This document shows, piece by piece, positions 38,901-44,969 of a DNA stretch of 64,000 bases. Each line of letters opens with the position of its first letter. The stretch's first letter is position 1. Location of the stretch: contig JBPCSQ010000012.1 in the NCBI GenBank assembly GCA_051006995.1, positions 30,783 through 94,782 of the forward strand. Reading direction: 5' to 3'. The position numbers were made by a program, and so were the translations under genes. The notes under the pieces are model-generated. The model was given only the letters and a program-made list of their open reading frames with translations. It was not told where the DNA came from and searched no databases. The DNA comes from JAIQGF01 sp051006995. GTDB lineage: Bacteria > Acidobacteriota > Terriglobia > Terriglobales > Acidobacteriaceae.

Positions 38901-40610
38901 ACGGACGACATCGTGATCACGCCCTCGGCGAACACCGACACGATGAAGGTCTATGTCACGGCCAAGGCGGCGGGCCAGCCGACCAAGCAGATGTTCTTCT
39001 ACACGCTGCCCCAACTCCAGGGTAACAAGCCCCCGCAGGTCGCAAACCTGGATGAGAACGCGACTCTTCGTCTGGCACAGAACCACGATGCCAGTATGTT
39101 GACAATTACGTTCGAGGAAAGCTTCCAACTGAAGTTGTTCGACTTGAAAACGAACAAGATCGTCGACAAGCGTTTTCCGGTGCAGGTGCAGCCGATCAGT
39201 ATTGCTGCGAGCGCGGCGAACAAGCGCGTCTACGTCCTGAACTACACAAGTAATACGATCACATCAATTCCCGCGCCCCTGCTCGATCCGGCGAAGGAAG
39301 TTGACCTTGTGGCGCTGCTCACCTACCGCAACAAAGTGATCGAAGCCTTCCTTGACCTGCTGGGCGGGCTGCTGCAATACCTGAAGGACTGTGTCTGTGA
39401 ACACCTGCTTGTCGACTGCCCATCCTGCAGGCCCGACGACAAGCTTTACCTGGGCGTCGTGAGCGTCCGCGACAGCCAAGTCTACAAAATCTGCAACTTC
39501 TCCAAGCGGAAATATGTGAAGACGTTCCCCGCCATTGGCTACTGGCTCTCGCTCATCCCGGTCGCGCCGTTGGTGGCGAAATTCGTCGAGAGGTTCTGCT
39601 GTTCGGCTGTCTTCCCCATATTCGCCAACCAGAAGCCGCCACAGCCCTCTGAGCCGCAGGGGTTTATGACGCACGCACTTGCCACATCGGTCACACCCGA
39701 GGTGCTGCGCGGTGGCATCACATTCCTGCAGCAGGCTTCGTTCAAAGAAGCAATCGGCCAAGCCGTGACCAAGATCCTCCCGAGTCAGCAGTTCGTGACG
39801 GACTTCTTCACATCGAAAGCGCGCGAGCAGGCTCAACCGGCGGCGCCAACGCCAGTCCACATTCGCGAGGTGATCAATACGCCGTCGCGCGACGCGATCC
39901 GTACCCTCGAGGATCGCAATATCATTGTCGCGAATGTCATTCGCTACGATCCGACCGATGTGGCCGGCAACGTGACTCGTTACGCGACCGCACCAACGGA
40001 CTTGAAGCCCGGGCAGGCGGTTACGCTTGTCACAGATGACGAAGACAACGTCCGCTACTACCTGCCGAGCTCACCAGACGTCAGCGCGCTGCAAGAGGAC
40101 CTGCGGGCCAACAGCCAGCAGGTTGCGGACGCAGGCGCCGCCGCGCAGAAGGCTCTCTCGCTCACGCAGGAGCTGCAACATTCGGTCGAATCTACGCAGC
40201 AGATCTTGACGCAAAGCCAGCCGGCGCTCACCGCGGCGCTCGCGGTGCAGGACCAAGTTGCAACTCTCAAGACACAACTCGCCACGCACGATGCGGCGCT
40301 CAAAGCGAGTCAGGAGCAGATCGCCGGCACCGCCGCGGCGTTGACACAGGTCCAGACGCAGAACCAGCAACTCAAGGCGTCGCTCGACGCGGCCCAAGCG
40401 ACTATTAACGCGGGCCAGCCAGCGATCCAGGCGGCCAAGGCATTACAGGACCAAATGACCGCTCTCAAGCAGCAGTTGGGAACACATGAGCAGGCAATCG
40501 CGCAGCGCGATCAGCAAATCAGCGCGCTGCAAAACCAGATCAAGACGCTGGACGAAGTTCGGGGCCAGTTGAACAAGGTAATCAGCAAGATTCCCGGCGG
40601 GATCGGATAG
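35928..40610 (+). CDS. Giant DUF6519/beta-propeller/coiled-coil protein, likely eCIS fibre or appendage
   Basis: This 1560-residue protein starts with the DUF6519 signature (MAGDFSRNTFDPTRNYSGVL, then LVDADWNEQ), which is tied to contractile injection loci. A later block, YQRLENQLYRVEVFQGG with TFVWSRDNAS, belongs to the same domain. Residues about 780-1130 form propeller-like blades (VRDVAFSADGKQLYAVATTK). The last 180 residues (from about 1380) are a heptad-rich coiled coil. Two Ser/Pro runs (about 249-271 and 625-641) break the chain. ATG 35928 is chosen because GGAGG lies 6 bases upstream; ATG 35922 abuts it. A length of this size with a trimeric coiled coil suggests a receptor-binding fibre or particle appendage. 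Confidence 0.75.
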   Translation: MAGDFSRNTFDPTRNYSGVLLQQGRVLVDADWNEQLSIQRHLDYTEIRDVIGESGTPKHGTGFAIAQTPHGNDLVIGAGRYYVDGLLCELGAAALAVTIPAGPNDRIVVSDLAIDWTEFAAGQWVQITAKHRPTLTMQIKQVDSGAHTLTVDADVSAYRNAGVVSLRRAVTYTTQPYYPSPALVNPASPPTASGFTGVTLTGSHYLVYLEARNGEVNALEDPRIREKALGGPDTSERLQTVWQVRFLEVNPLSSPPSSPLSSPLSSPPSGGAPCCGDYPEWANLTAPPTGKLNAQTVAPKDKSGPCVLPPTAGYQRLENQLYRVEVFQGGSTRAASTFVWSRDNASLETQISNIDGADVYVTSLGKDDVFSFAPNQWVELFSVSEPQSTRFLAQISKPPDTATKRITLNRSAASLKGLSGLRLRRWDMTGSVPTNGLVITAGWIDLEDGIQVQFSDGSYHTGDYWLIPARTATGDIEWPPFTPGATPVPQPPVGVKRHFACLATLTVQGGVWNIYDCRQKFPPLTHICADDVCYEGTCDIPGITTVKDAIDELCRQRDLRFHNRHLHGWGIVCGMQVTCGPNSGNVRRNVTVHSGYAIDCDGTDVLLQKDQTVDVLTLANQLPHISSPPSSPPSSPPSSSFPNGDYSIVLDTGGTVHLEPYLPEKNVWDSILDSTLLKNVYDDCVKPIADFLAGQLNTSPPAGDKDPVGLPQKRLSALTNLAIQFQNPNSGSYVFVSGGENESGPQEHEILRAFYNGLRAHLQSATFCGMFDNVRPFPIDYPLGGADMSTIFGKDFKSRLRVDPTGARGYTVGVDNKIHVYDLRQQRLAVILDFPNSASVVRDVAFSADGKQLYAVATTKTGQHSVFAVAAVTGMKHEWKDPVVIDEISLVTLATVSTINNVVFAIGTGQGVFRIDVYGTATKLKPLVPFNAFGHLSVDDRTGFAVATGLHLGSPSPSPGTFDAVWLVNLKDPGPGRMAQLSDSNTVKGDTTDDIVITPSANTDTMKVYVTAKAAGQPTKQMFFYTLPQLQGNKPPQVANLDENATLRLAQNHDASMLTITFEESFQLKLFDLKTNKIVDKRFPVQVQPISIAASAANKRVYVLNYTSNTITSIPAPLLDPAKEVDLVALLTYRNKVIEAFLDLLGGLLQYLKDCVCEHLLVDCPSCRPDDKLYLGVVSVRDSQVYKICNFSKRKYVKTFPAIGYWLSLIPVAPLVAKFVERFCCSAVFPIFANQKPPQPSEPQGFMTHALATSVTPEVLRGGITFLQQASFKEAIGQAVTKILPSQQFVTDFFTSKAREQAQPAAPTPVHIREVINTPSRDAIRTLEDRNIIVANVIRYDPTDVAGNVTRYATAPTDLKPGQAVTLVTDDEDNVRYYLPSSPDVSALQEDLRANSQQVADAGAAAQKALSLTQELQHSVESTQQILTQSQPALTAALAVQDQVATLKTQLATHDAALKASQEQIAGTAAALTQVQTQNQQLKASLDAAQATINAGQPAIQAAKALQDQMTALKQQLGTHEQAIAQRDQQISALQNQIKTLDEVRGQLNKVISKIPGGIG

Positions 40611-40612
40611 CC

Positions 40613-42919
40613 ATGAATTCGGCCGTCGAAGACATTTGTATCGGGATCATTGCCGACGCCGCCGCTGAACGGTTGCGGACGACGATTGTGTCGCTTGAGC
40701 AAACCTGCGCCGGCCGGCCGTATCGGCTCATCCTTTTAGCTGATCGTCCGGAGCCGGACATCGCGGTGCTGATAGCGGAGTACTCGGCCGCCGGACGGGC
40801 ACAAACCGCGAGCGCCGAAGGCGGTGCCGCGTGCTTCAACCGCCTAGTCGAGAGCGCCACGGCGGATTTGTATGTGCTGCTCGAAAATGGTCTGCAATTC
40901 GCCGATGGCTGGCTGGATCATCTGCTCGCCGCCTTCCGCAACTATCCTCAATGCGGACTGGCAGGACCCTCGACGAATCGCGCCTGGAACCAACAGTGCC
41001 TATTTCCGACGGCGCGCGACGATGCTGAGGAGGTGCGCCGCATCGGTCTGGTCACCGCTCACCGTTTCGGCCGCGACTGCCGCAGCCTTCAGCCTCTCTA
41101 CAGTCTCTCCGACTTCTGCTATGCGGTTCGGCGCGAGGTTGTGGCTCGCATCGGCGGCACCGACGAGCGGTACGGTCAGGGCCCTTGCTGGGAAATGGAC
41201 TACAACATCCGCGCCGCACGTGCAGGGTTCCAGGGGCTGTGGGTTTGCGCGGCGTATGTACAACGCGCGATGCCCAGCGCGCGCCGCCAGCGGGACGAGT
41301 CCGAACACTTCGACGCCAGCAAACGCTTGTACCAGGACAAGTTCTGCGGTCTACACCTGCGCGGCCTAAAGCGTGACTACCGCCCACACTGTCGCGGTGA
41401 TGCGTGCCCAAATTTTGCACCCGCGGAGTTGATCCACATCGGCGATGTCGAGCCCGCCGCCACTGCCGTCCGCATCAGCGTATCTCCTGCGCCTCCGCTG
41501 GTCAGTTGCATCATGCCGACGGCGAACCGGCGCCGCTTTCTGCCGCGATCGATGCGCTGTTTCTTCCAGCAGGATTACCCGAATCTCGAACTCGTCATCG
41601 TCGACGACGGCGATGACCCAATCGCGGATCTTCTCCCGCCGGATCCGCGCCTGCGCTACTTTCGGCTGCCCGAGAAGCAAACGGTAGGATCGAAGCGCAA
41701 CTTCGCGTGCTCACAGGCGCGCGGCGACATCGTGATTCATTGGGACGACGACGACTGGTACGCGGCATTCCGCGTGCGGCGCCAGGTCACTCCTTTGTTA
41801 GAGGAGCGAGGCCTCGTCTCTGGAACGAGCACGATCTTTTACTACCATGCCGAGAACAATGAAGCCTTTCGATACGAGTACCAGGGAAGCCCGGTGGCAT
41901 GGCTCGGCGGGATCGCTTATTGGAAACACTGCTGGGAGCGGCACCCATTCGGCCCGGCGCAGGTCGGAGAGGACGTGCTGTTCCTGGCGGCCGTACCCGC
42001 CGCCTCGCGTGTTGACCTTAGAGATCTGACTCTTTGCGTCGCGGCTTTGCACGACAGCAACGCCAGCAAGAAGATCACGTCCGGCAGCTTCTGGCAGCGG
42101 CATCCCACCGATAAGATTCACGAGATGCTTGGCGCGGAAGCTGGCCTGCCGGGGCCCGGCGCGTATGCGATTTCGACCGAGCCGCTTGTCTCGTGCGTGA
42201 TGCCGACGCACAACCGACGCGGATTTATCCCACTCGCGCTCTCCTGCTACCGCAACCAGACGTATCTAAATCGCGAGCTGATTGTGGTTGACGACGGCGT
42301 TGACCGTGTCGGAGACCTGCTGTGTGGAGATCCGAGCGTGCGATACATCCGCTGCGAGCGGCGAATGACGATCGGCGCGAAGCGAAACCTTGCCGTCGAG
42401 CATGCTCGCGGAGAATTCATCGCACACTGGGACGACGACGACTGGTACGCTCCCCAGCGGCTCTCGTGCCAGGTTCAGCCGATGCGTGACGGGCGATGCG
42501 ATCTCACAGGCCTGGTGAACACGTTCACGCTCGAGATGCCCGCTGGGCAATTTTGGAACGTCACCGAATCGTTGCATCGTCGCATGTTCGTCGGCAACGT
42601 GCATGGAGGAACGCTGGCGTTTCGCCGGGCGCTCTGGATCAGCGGAGTGCGTTACCCGGAAACCGATCTTGCGGAAGATGCCGCTCTCATCCGCCGCGCG
42701 ACGGAACGGGGCAACCGTCTTGAGCGACTGGCGAACAACGGTGTCTTCGTCTACCTTCGGCACGAACGGAATGCCTGGAAGTTCGACGCCGGGAGCTTCC
42801 TCGATCCCAACGGGTGGGCCGCAACCGCGCCTCCGCCGGGTTTTTCAGCCGAACTGCTGGAAGCCTATCGCGCAGCGGCCTGCGGCGCCGGCGCCATCAT
42901 GCAGCCAGCACTAGTGTGA
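40613..42919 (+). CDS. Multidomain family 2 glycosyltransferase inside the eCIS operon
   Basis: The 768-residue protein has three GT-A-type parts. The N-terminal one (about 1-250) shows LLENGLQFADGWLDHLLAAF. The second (about 297-480) has SCIMPTANRRRF, VIVDDGDD and HWDDDDWY. The third (about 526-740) has SCVMPTHNRRGF, VVDDGVD and again HWDDDDWY. The two DDDDW blocks resemble the DxD metal/nucleotide-sugar site of inverting family 2 enzymes. It begins 3 bases after the DUF6519 gene, so it is part of the operon. It has no signal peptide or membrane helix and should act in the cytoplasm before release. Particle proteins are plausible acceptors; cell-wall or surface glycans are the alternative. 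Confidence 0.8.
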   Translation: MNSAVEDICIGIIADAAAERLRTTIVSLEQTCAGRPYRLILLADRPEPDIAVLIAEYSAAGRAQTASAEGGAACFNRLVESATADLYVLLENGLQFADGWLDHLLAAFRNYPQCGLAGPSTNRAWNQQCLFPTARDDAEEVRRIGLVTAHRFGRDCRSLQPLYSLSDFCYAVRREVVARIGGTDERYGQGPCWEMDYNIRAARAGFQGLWVCAAYVQRAMPSARRQRDESEHFDASKRLYQDKFCGLHLRGLKRDYRPHCRGDACPNFAPAELIHIGDVEPAATAVRISVSPAPPLVSCIMPTANRRRFLPRSMRCFFQQDYPNLELVIVDDGDDPIADLLPPDPRLRYFRLPEKQTVGSKRNFACSQARGDIVIHWDDDDWYAAFRVRRQVTPLLEERGLVSGTSTIFYYHAENNEAFRYEYQGSPVAWLGGIAYWKHCWERHPFGPAQVGEDVLFLAAVPAASRVDLRDLTLCVAALHDSNASKKITSGSFWQRHPTDKIHEMLGAEAGLPGPGAYAISTEPLVSCVMPTHNRRGFIPLALSCYRNQTYLNRELIVVDDGVDRVGDLLCGDPSVRYIRCERRMTIGAKRNLAVEHARGEFIAHWDDDDWYAPQRLSCQVQPMRDGRCDLTGLVNTFTLEMPAGQFWNVTESLHRRMFVGNVHGGTLAFRRALWISGVRYPETDLAEDAALIRRATERGNRLERLANNGVFVYLRHERNAWKFDAGSFLDPNGWAATAPPPGFSAELLEAYRAAACGAGAIMQPALV

Positions 42920-42932
42920 TCGGTGTCATAGA

Positions 42933-43516
42933 GTGCCTATGCTGCCGATGCAATCTTGCGCATATGCTTTCGGTTGGGTCACTGTGGTAGTCGCCGTGCT
43001 TTTAGGCTTTGTTTGGTGTGACTATCGCGCACTGAAACGTGAGTGGCCAAAGAGCGTGTACCTGCGATATTTCCAGGGGATGACGCTCGACAAGCGCACT
43101 GAGCATGACCGGCTCACGTGGATCTGCTTCATTGACTACGATCGGGAAATTTCATTGGTTGCAGAACGCCGTGAACCGCACACCGACGAACGGCGGATCA
43201 TCGCGCTTGGTAACCTGACAAAAATGCCTCGCCGCAATGATTGTGAAATTGCTGCGATTACCAGCGACGATTGCCAGGGCCGCGGCTTGGGAAGCGAGAT
43301 GATGCGCCGCTTGCTGCGAATCGCCCGCGACGAAGATTTCGACCGTGTAATCGCCACTACTCTGCCTGAAAACACCATCCGATTTACGCAATCGATGTCT
43401 GTAAGAGCAAGGCAATGACCAAGTGTCGCGTCAATGCGGATTCCGATTGGACGACCATGGACGCGTGGGTTGCCGCGCACCATGACATGTATGAAAGCGA
43501 AAAAGGTGAGCAATAG
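42933..43516 (+). pseudogene. GNAT acetyltransferase gene with probable frameshift
   Basis: The first frame (from 42933) encodes a GNAT core: PKSVYLRYFQGMTLDKRTEH, DRLTWICFIDYDREISLVAE and the acetyl-CoA loop QGRGLGSEMMRRLL, followed by VIATTLPENT. It then ends after 16 atypical residues at 43418. In the next frame the sequence continues from about 43385 with KCRVNADSDWTTMDAWVAAH and stops at 43516, which resembles the last strand and helix of the family. A one-base change around 43380-43412 would restore a full domain. The N-terminal hydrophobic stretch is not typical of GNAT and may be untranslated or a replaced start. A sequencing error is the alternative. Confidence 0.55.
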
Positions 43517-43557
43517 ATATTGGCGATCGTGACGATGTGACGTGAAGGGGGACGATC

Positions 43558-44184
43558 ATGCTCACCTGCAAAGTCGATGAAGTACTCGATGCTTACTGCA
43601 ACGCGCATTCGAAGATCACTCAGGCGGCACGCGACGGGCTCTCGGTCCTGCTGGAAATGATGGTCTCGGATCCGGACGTCGATGACGTGCGCTGGGCTGC
43701 CTACATGTTGGCTACAGTGCGACATGAGTGTGCGGGGCGATGGCTGCCGATCGAGGAGTTCGGAAAAGGCAAAGGCCGGCCATACGGACAGGCCGTCACC
43801 GTCATCGACGCCGATGGAACTTCGTATGTGAATACTTATTACGGACGCGGCTTCGTGCAGCTCACATGGAAGGCGAATTACCAAGTCATGGGCCAAGCCT
43901 TAGGACTTAGCAACCTGCTGGTCATCCACCCTGAGCATGCGTTGGAACCGCAGACGGCGTACCGAATTATGTCAACCGGCATGCGCAAAGGATTGTTTAC
44001 GGGGAAGAAGCTGGTCGAGTACATCACGGGAGGAACCTGCGACTACTTTAGCGCGCGTCGGATCATAAATCGCCTGGATCAGGCAGCGACAATTCAGGGC
44101 TATGCACAGGAGTTTGAAGCTCTACTCAACAACAGCATACCGGCGCCAGTCAATGCTTCCGTCGCCGCAGGTGGCACGCCGTGA
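43558..44184 (+). CDS. GH19-like glycoside hydrolase (endolysin/chitinase-like)
   Basis: The 208-residue protein matches the GH19 lysozyme/chitinase-type fold of phage endolysins. A catalytic HE pair lies in LATVRHECAGRW (His56, Glu57), and the substrate-cleft signature YYGRGFVQLTWKANYQ is near residues 97-112. RRIINRLDQAATIQGYAQEF follows near the C-terminus. It should cleave peptidoglycan or chitin. The start ATG 43558 follows GAAGGGGG. There is no signal peptide. It lies 639 bases downstream of the eCIS operon and, with the muramidase upstream and the lytic transglycosylase downstream, makes three wall-cutting enzymes around the cluster. Confidence 0.88.
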   Translation: MLTCKVDEVLDAYCNAHSKITQAARDGLSVLLEMMVSDPDVDDVRWAAYMLATVRHECAGRWLPIEEFGKGKGRPYGQAVTVIDADGTSYVNTYYGRGFVQLTWKANYQVMGQALGLSNLLVIHPEHALEPQTAYRIMSTGMRKGLFTGKKLVEYITGGTCDYFSARRIINRLDQAATIQGYAQEFEALLNNSIPAPVNASVAAGGTP

Positions 44185-44239
44185 CATAGGGTGTGGGATT
44201 TTGTCGGCTCAATCCAGGTAGGACGGATGGCACATCGAG

Positions 44240-44338
44240 GTGACATTGGGCAACGTAAGTATCCTCGCGATTGATGGTGGCGGTATCCGGGGCATCATCC
44301 CGGCTCAAATCCTTGAAGGAGAATACCGCCGAGATTGA
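44240..44338 (+). pseudogene. Patatin-like phospholipase N-terminal remnant
   Basis: A 32-codon stretch beginning with GTG encodes SILAIDGGGIRGIIPAQILE, the oxyanion-hole motif DGGGIRG of patatin-like phospholipases, then reaches TGA at 44336-44338. The nucleophile motif GxSxG and the rest of the domain do not follow in any frame over the next 600 bases, so only the N-terminus remains. Patatins are known as secreted effectors and as defence effectors. Its place beside the eCIS operon hints at a former cargo gene. Confidence 0.6.
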
Positions 44339-44969
44339 CTCTATTTGTCAGACTCTTCAATCGCAACAGAGCCGGCAACGTGGTGCGGGCGGAAAACCCT
44401 GATCGACTGTCTTTCTTACTACACGCAGGCAGCGGGGCGTTCAGCATGACAGCTCACGACAACTCTCCCAGTATCTATGTGCGAAGAGATCTCGTTCTCT
44501 TCTCCTTCCGTGGCGGAAGCCGGACTGCAATCCAAGCTTTCATCGGGTACACGGGTTTGCGAGAAAGAACTTCGACGGTGGTCTTGCCGGTAAGCCGACG
44601 AACATTTCTTCACTGAAGCAATGCAAAAGCCTACTTCGCTGGTCCGAAGCCGGAACCGACAGAGCTGGAGGACGGGAACAGTCCCAATTTGGGAATTGCC
44701 GCTGTTCTGAATCTAGAACATTCAACTACAAAGTTTTGAAAAAACGCGACTCGGGGTAGCCTACTCTGTCGCCACACATCTATGCGTTTCGTTCTTTCGT
44801 GTCTTTCCGCGCGAACCGGGAGAAGATGCTCCGTCCAGCGCGCCAGCGCGATCGGCCTTAAACCAGCATGTTACGAACAGAGCGAGCCAGCTGATCCTAG
44901 GAAATTACGCAGTCACCAGTGCCGCAACCGTGACAGCGGTTCGCAGCAGTAAGAAGCGGCGAGCGAGGG
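44339..44969. other. Non-coding or decayed stretch
   Basis: No convincing gene is seen. Short frames (such as 44335-44616) lack ribosome-binding sites. A perfect inverted repeat TGTTCT-GAATCT-AGAACA lies at 44703-44720, and GTTACGAACAG near 44873 resembles a shortened form of the motif at 3536. The stretch probably contains further patatin debris and the promoter of the transglycosylase gene at 44970, but no clear -35/-10 pair stands out. Confidence 0.4.

Noticed and set aside
14298..42919. Possible prophage or type VI secretion system
   Set aside because: No capsid, terminase, portal or integrase, and no TssJLM or ClpV; the AAA+ ATPase, DUF4157 and DUF4255 genes point to eCIS.
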